Made by a program: the position numbers and the translations under genes | Notes under the pieces: generated by a model | Database searches by the model: none | What the model saw: the letters and a program-made list of their open reading frames with translations, nothing else | What the model was told of the DNA's origin: nothing | Assembly (NCBI GenBank): GCA_949752795.1 | Contig: OX457056.1 | Coordinates: forward strand, 178,770,428 to 178,834,427 | Reading direction: 5' to 3' | Length of the DNA stretch: 64,000 nt | Origin: Hyperoodon ampullatus | Taxonomy: Eukaryota > Chordata > Mammalia > Artiodactyla > Ziphiidae | Shown here: positions 32,962 through 43,116 of the stretch, piece by piece | Layout: every line of letters starts with the position of its first letter | Position numbering within the stretch: position 1 is the stretch's first letter

Positions 32962-33876
32962 CTAGAGAAGTTCCTTTAGCATTTGTTGTAAAGCTGGTTT
33001 GGTGGTGCTGAACTCTCTCAGCTTTTGCTTGTCTGTAAACGTTTTAATTTCTCCATCAAATCTGAATGAGATCCTTGCTGGGTAGAGTAATCTTGGTTGC
33101 AGGTTTCTCTCCTTCATCACTTTAATTATATCCTGCCACTCCCTTCTGGCTTGTAGAGTTTCTGCTGAGAGATCAGCTGTTAACCTGATGGGGATTCCCT
33201 TGTGTGTTATTTGTTGTTTATCCCTTGCTGCTTTTAATATGATTTCTTTGTGTTTAATTTTTGACAGTTTGATTAATATGTGTCTTGGCGTATTTCTCCT
33301 TGGATTTATTCTGTATGGGACTCTCTGTGCCTCCTGGACTTGATTAACTATTTCCTTTCCCATATTAGGGAAGTTTTCAACTATAATCTCTTCAAATATT
33401 TTCTCAGTCCCTTTCTTTTTCTCTTCTTCTTCTGGAACCCCTATAATTCGAATGTTGGTGCGTTTAATGTTGTCCCAGAGGTCTCTGAGACTGTCCTCTG
33501 TTCTTTTCATTCTTTTTTCTTTATTTTGCTCTGCATCCGTTATTTCCACTATTTTATCTTCCACCTCACTTATCCGTTCTTCTGCCTCAGTTATTCTGCT
33601 ATTGATCCCATCTAGAGTATTTTTCATTTCATTTATTGTGTTTTTAATTGATGCTTGATTCATCTTTAGTTCTTCTAGGTCCTTGTTAACTGTTTCTTGC
33701 ATATTGTCTATTCTATTTCCAAGATTTTGGATCTTGGAAATAGAATCTTGGATCAGCTTTACTATCATTATTCTGAATTCTTTTTCAGGTAGACTGCCTA
33801 TTACCTCTTCATTTGTTAGGTCTGGTAGGTTTTTATCTTGCTCCTTCACCTGCTGTGTGTTTTTCTGCTTTCTCAT
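32962..33876 (-). CDS. L1 copy B ORF1p, intact 304-aa RNA-binding protein
   Basis: This encodes the L1 RNA-binding and nucleic-acid chaperone protein, which trimerises and packages L1 RNA in cytoplasmic particles. The frame is uninterrupted from the only nearby ATG (33876) to the stop at 32962. Residues 1-40 are a charged N-terminus and about 40-125 a coiled coil rich in I/L and E/K. The RRM begins at NIRIIGVPEE (141-150) and includes PRHILIKL (197-204). The C-terminal domain includes LLYPARISF (263-271). The coiled coil has one more 7-residue unit (DSISKIQ) than copies A and C. It sits 58 nt before ORF2. Whether it is transcribed or translated cannot be seen from the sequence. Confidence 0.93.
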   Translation of the reverse strand: MRKQKNTQQVKEQDKNLPDLTNEEVIGSLPEKEFRIMIVKLIQDSISKIQNLGNRIDNMQETVNKDLEELKMNQASIKNTINEMKNTLDGINSRITEAEERISEVEDKIVEITDAEQNKEKRMKRTEDSLRDLWDNIKRTNIRIIGVPEEEEKKKGTEKIFEEIIVENFPNMGKEIVNQVQEAQRVPYRINPRRNTPRHILIKLSKIKHKEIILKAARDKQQITHKGIPIRLTADLSAETLQARREWQDIIKVMKERNLQPRLLYPARISFRFDGEIKTFTDKQKLREFSTTKPALQQMLKELL

Positions 33877-34384
33877 TTTGCTTATGTTACTGTGTTTGGG
33901 GTCTCCTTTTTGCAGGCTGCAGATTCGTAGTTCCCATTGTTTTTGGTATCTGTCCCCCGTGGCTAAGGTTGTTTCAGTAGGTTGTGTAGGCTTCCTGGTG
34001 GGGGGGACTAATGCCTGTGTTCTGGTGGTTGAGGCTCGATCTTGTCTTTCTGGTGGACAGGTCCACGTCTGGTGGTGTGTTTTGGGGTGCCTGTGGCCTT
34101 ATTATGTTTTTAGGTAGCCTCTCTGCTAATGGGTGGGGTTGTGTTCCTGCCTTGCTAGTTGCTTGGCATAGGGTGACCAGCACTGTAGCTTGCTGGTCGT
34201 TGACTGAAGCTGGGTGCTGGTGTTGAGATGGAGATCCCTGGGAGATTTTCGCTGCTTGATATTATGTGGAGCTGGGAGGTCTCTTGTGGACCCGTGTCCT
34301 GAGGTTGGCTCTCCCACTTCAGAGGCACAGCACTGACTCCTGGCTGCAGCACCAAGAGCCTTTCATCCGCCCGGCTCAGAATAA

Positions 34385-34800
34385 CAGTGAGAAAAAGTAG
34401 AAAGAAAGAATTAGTAGAAGAAAGAAAGAGAGAGGGAAAGAAAGGAAGAAGGGAAGAAAGGAAGGAAGGAAGGAAGAAAGAAAGGAGGGAGGGAGGGAGG
34501 GAGGAAGGATGGAAAGAAAGAAGGAAAGAAAGGAGGGAGGGAGGGAGGAATGAAAGCAAAAGGAAGAGTGAATGGAAGAAGGGAGGGAGGGAGGAAGGAA
34601 AGAAAGAAAGACAGGAGGGAGGGAGGGATGAAGGAAAGAAAGAAAGAAAGGCAGGAGGGAGGAAGGGAGGAAGGAAAGAAAAAGAAAGTGGAAAGAAGAA
34701 GGGTGGGAGGGAGGGAGGGAGGAAAGAAAAAGAAGGAAAGGAGGAGCGGAGGGAGGGAGGGAGGAAGGGAAGGTAGGAAAAAAAGAAAGAGCAGGTAAAG
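34385..34800 (+). repeat. (GGAA/GGGA)n polypurine tract in L1 copy B 5' UTR
   Basis: About 415 bp of the plus strand is almost all purine (gaaa, ggaa, ggga units with a few T and C). It is pyrimidine-rich in L1 sense. The 129-aa Lys/Arg/Glu/Gly and 164-aa Phe/Leu/Ser/Pro open frames over it are simple-repeat artefacts. Confidence 0.97.
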
Positions 34801-34954
34801 TAAAATAGAATAAAGTATGAAATATAGTAGTGTTATTAAAATTAAAAAGTAATTATTGAAAAAAAACACGGACCGATAGAACCCTGGGACATATGGTGGA
34901 AGCAAAGCTATACAGAGAGAATCTTACACAGAAGATTACACATACACATTCACA

Positions 34955-35173
34955 AAAAGAGAGCGGGGGAAAAATCAAAAATCTTGCTCTCCAAGTCCAC
35001 CTCCTCGATTTGGGATAATTCGTTGTAACAAGAGGAAAAGGGCGAGAAGTCTGAAATCTTGCTAAGTCCACCTCCTTAATTTGGGATAATCCGTTGTAAA
35101 AAGAGGAAAAAGGGGGGAAAGTCTTAAATCTTGTCCTCAAAGTCCACTTCCTCAATTTGGGATGATTCGCTGT
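34955..35173 (-). repeat. Tandem ~72-bp units in L1 copy B 5' UTR
   Basis: On the plus strand a unit that starts AAATCTTG and contains AGTCCAC, ATTTGGGAT and AGAGGAAAA recurs at 34978-35053, 35054-35125 and 35126-about 35173. A partial unit precedes it from 34955. Units are clearly alike but not identical (76, 72 and 48 or more bp). Confidence 0.85.
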
Positions 35174-35199
35174 CCATTCATGCACTCCACAGACGCAGG

Positions 35200-35820
35200 G
35201 CACATCAAATGGACCGTGGAGCTTTAATCCGCTGCCTCCGAGGCTGCACAGAGAGATTTCCCTGTCTCTGCTCTCACAGCTCCCGGGTCTCAGCCTTGGA
35301 CCTGGCCCCGCCTCTGCGCGTAGGTCGCTGGAGGGCGTCCGTTCGCTCAGACAGGACGGGTTTAAAGGAGCCGCTAATTCGGGGGCTCTGGCTCACTCAG
35401 GCAGAGGGGAGGGAGGGGAATGCCCTCTCCTCGCGCACCAGGCAACAAAAGGGAAAAAAGTCTCTTGCCTCTCCGGTAGCTCCAGACCCTTTCCCCGGAC
35501 TCCCTCCGGGCTAGCACTAACCCCTTCAGGCTCTCTTCCTGCCGCCAGCCCCAGTCCTCTCCCTGCGCTCCGACTGAAAGCCGATACCCGAGCCTCAGCT
35601 CCCAGCCCCGCCCGCCCCGGCGGCCGAGCAGACAAGCCTCTCGGGCTGGTGTGTGCCTGAGGGCACCGATCCTCTGTGCCAAAATCTCTCCGCTTTGCCC
35701 TCCGCACCCCTGTTGCTGTGCTCTCCTCCGCTACTCCGAAGCTTTCCCCCTCCGCCACCTGCAGTCTCCGCCCACGAAGGGCTTGTAGTGTGTAGAAACC
35801 TTCCCTCCTTCACGGCTCCC
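35200..35820 (-). promoter_or_regulatory. CpG-rich segment of L1 copy B 5' UTR
   Basis: This is the longest CpG-dense stretch in the window, with GC-box-like words (cccgcctc near 35310, cccgcccgccccgg near 35608). It fits an L1 promoter rather than a host gene, because it lies inside the L1 boundaries given by the target-site duplication. Confidence 0.75.
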
Positions 35821-36018
35821 TCCCACTGGTGCAGGTCCCGTCCATATCCTATTGTCTCTGTTTATTCTATTTTTTCTTTTGACCTACCCAGGTGGGGAGT
35901 TTCTTGCCTTTTGGGGGGTCTGAGGTCTTCTGTCAGCGTTCAGTAGGTGTTCTGTTGGAGTTGTTCCACGTGTAGATGAATTTCTGATGTATCTGTGGGG
36001 AGGAAGGTGATCTCCGCG

Positions 36019-36050
36019 TCTTACTCTTCCGCCATCTTCCTCCGGCTCTC
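36019..36050 (-). promoter_or_regulatory. YY1-like motif at the L1 copy B start
   Basis: In L1 sense GGAAGATGGCGGAAGAG lies within about 15-30 nt of the element's 5' end. It matches the AAnATGGCG YY1 core that positions L1 transcription starts in human L1. Copy C has the same word at its own end (43755-43771). Confidence 0.7.
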
Positions 36051-36064
36051 CTAAGTTATCTTCT

Positions 36065-36164
36065 AAGTAAGCAGTTATCTGAAATGTCTAGATAAGATTT
36101 AATAATTAAAATTTTTTGTTCATTAACTGTATTTTCAATGACTTATTTTTTGACGTTTATGCTC
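36065..36164. other. AT-rich sequence beside L1 copy B
   Basis: Flank of the L1 insertion. Nothing recognised. Confidence 0.5.
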
Positions 36165-36345
36165 TTTCAGTATGGGTTAGGAGTTAAATTCATGGGCTTT
36201 GAGATTGGACAACTTGAGTTTGAAATCCTGGGTCTATTACTTACAGACTGTGACTTTAGACATGGGTCTTAACTTGGTTATGTTTATTTTCCTGGTCTAT
36301 AAGATGGAAATGTTTCTATATTGTCTATGTAATGTTTATAGGTAG
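36165..36345 (+). repeat. MIR
   Basis: 'catgggctttgagattggac', 'gtctattacttacagactgt' and 'ctggtctataagatggaaat' follow MIR order. Confidence 0.7.
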
Positions 36346-38009
36346 ACTTAAAAGACTATATACTACTGTGTATACTACCGTAGTATATAAGACTATATAC
36401 TTCTTCTGTACTACTATGTATAGAAAGTTTCTTGTGAAGTTTAAATAAAATAATGGTTGTACAGAGGGGTAACATTTCACGTCATACATCATATGTTTAC
36501 TCTCCATCCTGCCTTGTGCCTTCATTGACTGTCTTCCTATTCATTCTCATTGGCCCCTCCTACCTTAGAATGATTGACACACCTCACTCACTTTGGAACA
36601 AAGTGAACAAAGAAAACAAAGGCTGCAAATACTTGACGAAGTTTAGTATTCCAGGTCTGAGTAGAAGAAAGACAGATCTGTATATATACTTGTAAAGTAG
36701 TTGCTTCTGCCTCCAAACTGAGTAAATTATAACATGGGCTAAAAAGGAAATGGAGGGAAGGGGCCATCTGAGTCTCCCTTGCATCTCCAGCACCAGTCAC
36801 TTTTGCGGAATTGCCTCGGGGACCATCTCTCCTCTGCATTGCTGTGCAGTGGGGATAAGCAATAGGTGATGCGCAGCAAAGCACCCAAGGCCGTTCATCT
36901 GGTAGTGATTCCATGGTCCCGAGACTGCTCAGCAACCACCCCATGTCATGCATCCGGTATGAACAACAATCTGCTCAGCAGCCCAGAACACTCATGATCT
37001 CTCAGTCCATGGATTCCTGGAGGGCTGGTGGTGACATAACGGACAGGCTTTTGCATGGAAAGGAAATAGGATTATACCGAAACAGTCCAGCTCTCACACT
37101 CACCAGGGTAATAACACTGCCCAGCTGCACATAGAAGAGCCTAGCACAGACCCTCCTAGTGTAAGAGCTCAATGCACTTGAGTTATTCCCAGTATTTCCA
37201 ATGTATACTGAATAAATATTGAACATCCCTGATGTGCATATTTTTTAACATCCCTTATTGTTTCCTTAAGGCATTTCTTAGAGGTTCAATTATCCTTTTG
37301 AGTGTGGACATTTTAAAGACTTTTAATAAATATAGATGATCTTGCCCTGAGAATAATTTAACAAATTTACCCTTTAATGAAATGATATGCTTTCCTGTGT
37401 TTTTGCCAAAATTTGTTGGTATAAATAAGTAGCTAAGTTCTAGTTTTCTGATGTTAAAGTAATATATACATGCTTACTGCAAAATCATCTCAAATTTCTA
37501 AAAAAGCAAGTATGTTTTTTGACAAAATTAGGTCTGCACCATTACATTTAAGGCAAGCTGGTATTCCATGGTATGACAGAATTTTATTTAGCCAGTCCTT
37601 TATTAACAGGCTTTTAGATTGGATAGATGATTTTGCTACTTGCTGAATCGTACAATGAGTCTCTTGAACATACATTTTTGTGAATTTGTCCAAATATGTC
37701 CTTAATATCCTCATCCATTCTCAATAATAATAATAATAATCTCAATCTGATATTTTTAGTTTCTTCTAGGTAAGCAGTCTTATTTGAAAACCATGATGAT
37801 TTTGACCCTTCCATTTTATTATTACATTTTTTTCTTTGTGGCATTTACTAGAAGTTTTAGAAAAATACAAAATAATTACAGTGATGCTAGGTTTTTTCTT
37901 TCTTTCCTGACTTTAATGGGAATGTTTCAAGATATTGACAGTTCTTTCTACTGATTTCAGATAGCTAACTTTAAATCATACTAAATAAATAGCTATCTAT
38001 TTTAAATTT
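36346..38009. other. Unassigned sequence, old LINE-like part at 37440-37720
   Basis: 36346-36425 is a low-complexity stretch of 'ctatatactact' words with short inverted repeats. 37540-37700 ('ggtattccatggtatgacag', 'atttagccagtcctttatta') is worded like an ancient interspersed repeat that I cannot name. An (ATA)n run lies at 37723-37740. No gene is seen. Confidence 0.45.
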
Positions 38010-38379
38010 TCCTAGGTTTTTTTTTAACGTATTTATTGGCATATAACTGATTTACAATGGTGTGTTAGCTTCTTCTTTAAAACAAAGTGAGTCAGCTATA
38101 CATATACATATATGCCCATATCAGCTCCCTGTTGCGTCTCCCTCCCACCTTCCCTATCCCACCCCTCTAGGTGGACACAAAGCACTGAGCTCATTTCCCT
38201 GTGCTATGTGGCTGCTTCCCACTAGCTATCTATTTTACATTTGGTAGTATATATAAGTTCATGCCACTTTCTCACTTCGTACCAGCTTACCCTTCCCCCT
38301 CCCTGTGTCCTCAAGTCCATTCTCTATGTCTGTGTCTTTATTCCTGTCCTACCCCTAGGTTCTTCAGAACCATTTTATT

Positions 38380-41300
38380 TTAGATTCCATATATATGTGT
38401 TAGCATACGGTATTTGTTTTTCTCTTTCTGACTTACTTCACCCTGTATGACAGACTCTAGGTCCATCCACCTCACTACAAATAACTCAATTTCATTTCTT
38501 TTTATGGCTGAGTAATATTCCATTGTATATATGTGCCACATTTTCTTTATCCATTCATCTGTCGATGGACACTTAGGATGCTTCCATATCCTGGCTATTG
38601 TAAATAGAGCTGCAATGAACATTTTGGTACATGACTATTTTTGAATGATGGTTTTCTCAGGGTATATGCCCAGTAGTGGGATTGCTGGGTCGTATGGTAC
38701 TTCTATGTGTAGTTTTTTAAGGAACTTCCATACTGTTCTCCATAGTAACTGTATCAATTTACATACCCACCAACAGTGCAAGAGTGTTCCCTTTTGTCCA
38801 CACCCTCTCCAGCATTTATTGTTTGTAGATTTTTTGATGATGGCCATTCTGACTGGTGTGAGATGATACCTCATTGTAGTTTTGATTTGCATTTCTCTAA
38901 TGATTAGTGAGGTTGCGCATCCTTTCACGTGTTTTTGTTGGCAATCTGTGTATCTTCTTTGGAGAAATGTCTATTTAGGTCTTCTCCCCATTTTGGATTG
39001 GGTTGTTTGTTTTTTTTTATATTGAGCTGCATGAGCTGCTTGTCAGTTTTGGAGATTGATCCTTTGTCAGTTGTTTCATGGGCAAATATTTTCTCCCATT
39101 CTGAGGGTTGTGTTTTCATCTTGTTTATGGTTTCCTTTGCTGTGCAAAAGCTTTTAAGTTTCATTAGGTCCCATTTGTTTATTTTTGTTTTTATTTCCAT
39201 TTCTCTAGGAGGTGGGTCAAAAAGGATCTTGCTGTGATTTATGTCATGGAGTGTTCTGCCTATGTTTTCCGCTAAGAGTTTTATAGTGTCTGGCCTTTCA
39301 CTTAGGTCTAATCCATTTTGAGTTTATTTTTGTGTATGGTGTTAGGGAGTGTTCTAATTTCATTCTTTTACATGTAGCTGTCCAGTTTTCCCAGCACCAG
39401 TTATTGAAGAGGCTGTTTTTTCTCCATTGTATATTTTTGCCTCCTTTATCAAAAATAAGGTGACCATATGTGCGTGGGTTTATCTCTGGGCTTTCTATCC
39501 TGTTCCATTGATCTATATTTCTGTTTTTGTTCCAGTACCATACTGTCTTAATTACTGTAGCTTTGTAGTATAGTCTGAAGTCCAGGAGCCTGATTCCTCC
39601 AGCTCCGTTTTTCTTTCTCAAGATTGCTTTGGCTAATCGGGGTCTTCTGTGTTTCCACACAAATTGTGAAATTTATTGTCCTACTTCTGTGAAAAATGCC
39701 ATTGGTATTTGAATGGTATTTGAATTCAGTCTTCATTGAACCTGAATATTGCTTTGGGTAGTATAGTCATTTCACAATTTTGATTCTTCCAATCCAAGAA
39801 CCTGGTATATCTCTCCATCTGTTTGTATCATCTTTAATTTCTTTCATCAGTGTCTTATAGTTTTCTGCATACAGGTCTTTTGTCTCCTTAGATAGGTTTA
39901 TTCCTAGGTATTTTATTCTTTTTTTGCAGTGGTAAATGGGAGTGTTTCCTTAATTTCTCTTTCAGAGTTTTCATCAGCAGTGTATAGGAATGCAAGAGAT
40001 TTCTGTGCATTAATTTTGTATCCTGCTACTTTACCAGATTCATTGATTAGCTCTAGTAGTTTTCTGGTAGCATCTTTAGGATTCTCCATGTATAGTATCA
40101 TGTCATCTGCAAACAGTGACAGCTTTACTTATTTTCCAATTTGGATTCCTTTTATTTCTTTTTTGTCTCTGATTTCTGTGGCTAAAACTTCAAAACTATG
40201 TTGAATAATATTGACGAGAGTGGGCAACCTTGTCTTCTCCCTGATCTTCGTGGAAATGATTTCACTTTTTCACCATTGAGAATGATGTTGGCTGTGGGTT
40301 TGTATTGAAGTAGGTTCACTCTGTGCCTACTTTCTGGAGGGTTTTTATCATAATTCGTTGTTGAATTTTGTGGAAGCCTTTTTTTTTGCATCTATTGAGA
40401 TGATCATATGATTTTTATTCTTTAATTTGTTAATATGGTTTATCACATTGATTGATTTGCATATACTGAAGAATCCTTGCATTCCTGGGATAAAACCCAC
40501 TTGATCATGGTTTAAGATCCTTTTAAAGTGCTGTTGGATTCTGTTTGCTAGTATTTTGTTGAGGATTTTTGCATCTATGTTCATCAGTTATATTGGCCTG
40601 TATTTTTCTTTCTTTGTTACATCTTTGTCTGGTTTTGGTATCAGGGTGAGGGTGGCCTTGTAGAATGAGTTTGGGAGTGTTCCTCCCTCTGCTATATTTT
40701 GGAAGAGTTTGAGAAGGATAGGTGTTAGCTCTTCTCTAAATGCTTGATAGAATACGCCTGTGAAGCCATCTGGTCCTGGGCTTTTGTTTGTTGGAAGATT
40801 TTTAATCACAGTTTCAATTTCAGTGCTTGTGATTGGTCTGTTCATATTTTCTATTTCTTCCTGGTTCAGTCTTGGAAGGTTGTGCTTTTCTAAGAATTTG
40901 TCCATTTCTTCCAGGTTGTTCATTTTATTGGCATATAGTTGCTTGTGGTAATCTCTCATGATCCTTTGTATTTCTGCAGTGTCAGTTGTTACTTCTCCTT
41001 TTTCATTTCTAATTCTATTGCTTTGAGTCTTCTCCCTTTTTTTCTTGATGAGTCTGGCTAATGGTTTATCAATTTTGTTTATCTTCTTAAAGAACCAGCT
41101 TCTAGTTTTATTGATCTTTGCTGTCATTTCCTTCATTTCTTTTTCATTTATTTCTGATCTGATCTTTATGATTTCTTTCCTTCTGCTAACTTTGGGTTGT
41201 TTTTGTTCTTCTTTCTCTTATTGCTTCAGGTGTAAGTTTAGGTTGTTTATTTGAAATGTTTCTTGTTTCTTGAGGTAGGATTGTATTGCTATGAACTTCT

Positions 41301-42187
41301 CTCTTAGAACTGCTTTTGCTATATCCCATAGGTTTTGGGTCATAGTGTTTTCACTGTCATTTGTTTCTAGGTATTTTTTGATTTCCTCTTTGATTTCTTG
41401 AGGGATCTCTTGGTTATTAAGTACTGTATTGTTTAGCCTCCATGTATTTGTATTTTTTTTACAGATTTTTCCCTGTAATTGATATCTATTCTCATAACAT
41501 TGTGGTCAGAAAAGATACCTGATACGATTTCAATTTTCTTAAATTTACCAAAACTTGATTTGTGACCCATGTTATGTTCTATCCTGGAGAATGTTCCATG
41601 AGCACGTGTGAAGAAAGTGTATTCTGTTGTTTTTGGATGGAATGTCCTATAAATATCAATTATGTCCATCTTGTTTAATGTATCATTTAAAGCTTGTGTT
41701 TCCTTACTTATTTTCATTTCGGATGATCTGTCCATTGATGAAAGTGGGGTGGTAAAGTCCCCTACTATGGTTGTGTTACTGTTGATTTCCCGTTTATGGG
41801 TGTTAGCATTTGCGTTATGTATTGAGGTGCTCCTATGTTGGGTGCCTAAATATTTACAATTGTTATATCTTCTTCTTGGATTTATCCCTTCATCATTATT
41901 TAGTGTCCTTCTTTGTCTCTTTTAATAGTCTTTATTTTAAAGTCTATTTTTTCTGACATGAGTATTGCTATTCCAGCTTTCTTTTGATTTCCATTTGCAT
42001 AGACTATCTTTCTCCATCCCCTCACTTTCAGTCTGTATGTGTCCCTAGGTCTGAAGTGAGTGTCTTGTAGACAGCGTATATATGAGTCTTGTTGTTGTTT
42101 CTATTCAGCCAGTCTGTGTCTTTTGGTGGTAGATTTGAATCCATTTACATTTAAGGTAATTTTCGATATGTATGTTCCTATTACCAG
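38380..42187 (-). pseudogene. L1 copy C ORF2 remnant
   Basis: Pieces of the endonuclease (41433-41735), reverse transcriptase (40588-41136, with [11 protein letters not shown]; core near 40110) and C-terminal Cys-His domain (38635-38928) are recognisable but lie in different frames. The start codon is lost through an inserted base near 42186 (AAACTGG where copy A has AAATGG). The endonuclease histidine is kept (IFSDHNVM), unlike copy B. Confidence 0.9.
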
Positions 42188-42246
42188 TTTTCTTAATTGT
42201 TTTGGATTTGTTGTTGTAGGTCTTTTCCTTCTCTTGTGTTTCCTGC

Positions 42247-43116
42247 CTAGAGAATTTCCTTTCGTATTTGTTGTAAAGCTGGTTGGTGGTGCTGAATTCT
42301 CTTAGCGTTTGCTTCTCTGTAAAGGTTTTAATTTCTCTGTTGAATCTGAATGAGATCCTTGCTGGTTAGAGTAATCCTAGTGGTAGGTTTTTCTCTTTTA
42401 TCACTTTAAATATGTCCTGCCACTCCTTTGTGGCTTGCAGAGTTTCTGCTGAAAGATCAGCTGTTAATCTTATGGGGATTCCCTTGTGTGTTATTTGTTG
42501 CTTTTCCCTTGCTGCTTTTAATATTTTTTCTTTGTATTTAATTTTTGATATTTTGATTAATATGTATCTTGGCGTGTTTCTCCTTGGAGTTATCCTGTGT
42601 GGGACTCTGCACTTCCTGGACTTGATTGACTATTTCCTTTCCCATATTAGGGAAGTTTTCCACTATAATCTCTTCAAATATTTTTTCAGTGCCTTTCTTT
42701 TCTTCTTCTGGGACCCCTATAATTTGAATGTTGGTGCATTTAATGTTGTTCCAGAGGTGTCTAACACTGTGCTCCATTCTTTTCATTCTTTTTTCTTTAG
42801 TTTGCTCTGCAGTAGTTATTCCCACTATTTTATCTTCCAGGTCACTTATCCGTTCTTCTGCCTCAGTTATTCTGCTATTGATTCCTTCTAGAGAATTTTT
42901 AATTTCATTTATTGTGTTGTTCATCACTGTTTGCTCTTTAGTTCTTCTAGGTCCTTGTTAAACATTTCTTATATTTTCTCCATTCTATTTTCCAAGATTT
43001 TGGATCATGTTTACTATCATTACTCTGAATTCTTTTTCAGGTGGACTGCCTATTTCCTCTTCATTTGTTTGGTCTGGTGGGTTTTTACCTTGCTCCTTCA
43101 TCTGCTGTGTTCTCAT
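42247..43116 (-). pseudogene. L1 copy C ORF1 remnant
   Basis: The start ATG (43116-43114) and the stop position (42249-42247) align with copy B. The middle part is open at 42538-42927 (coiled coil and first RRM strand, NIQIIGVPEEE), then shifts frame. The coiled coil lacks the 7-residue unit found in copy B, like copy A. Confidence 0.88.

Larger units (their letters stand above)
34375..35887 (-). other. Candidate intron in L1 copy B 5' UTR
   Basis: In L1 sense the donor is CTGG|GTAGGT (GT at 35887-35886) and the acceptor is TTCTGAG|CCGGG (AG at 34376-34375), giving 1513 nt. A TACTAAT branch-like motif (34416-34410) puts the branch A at 34411, about 36 nt from the acceptor, in a very long pyrimidine tract. 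Copy C joins the equivalent flanks directly at 43616/43615. The splice itself is inferred, not observed. Confidence 0.55.
28737..36055 (-). mobile_element. LINE-1 copy B, full length (7.3 kb)
   Basis: This is the only complete L1 in the window, read on the minus strand: 5' UTR 36055-33877, ORF1 33876-32962, 58-nt spacer, ORF2 32903-29086, 3' UTR 29085-28737 with an AATAAA signal (28764-28759) and A-rich tail. The 9-bp repeat TTATCTTCT at 28728-28736 and 36056-36064 is a perfect target-site duplication. ORF1 is intact. ORF2 carries a 1-bp deletion, two nonsense codons and a catalytic-residue change. Retained CpGs in the 5' UTR and the intact ORF1 suggest it is among the younger copies here, but it is not autonomous. 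Confidence 0.97.
33877..36055 (-). promoter_or_regulatory. L1 copy B 5' UTR / internal promoter region
   Basis: L1 transcription starts at the element's own 5' end, driven by sequence inside the 5' UTR. Reading in the L1 sense, the segment has a YY1-like start (36037-36028), a CpG-rich part with GC boxes (about 35820-35200), about three tandem units of about 72 bp (35173-34955), a 0.4-kb pyrimidine tract (34800-34385) and a proximal part shared with copies A and C (34374-33877). Short upstream open frames exist on both strands and are not supported as genes. Confidence 0.8.

Noticed and set aside
34387..34905. Lys/Arg/Glu/Gly-rich (plus) and Leu/Ser/Pro/Phe-rich (minus) long frames
   Set aside because: Direct translation of the (GGAA)n tract in the L1 5' UTR.
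35131..35813. CpG island with open frames as a host promoter and first exon
   Set aside because: It lies inside L1 copy B as bounded by its target-site duplication, so it is L1 promoter DNA.
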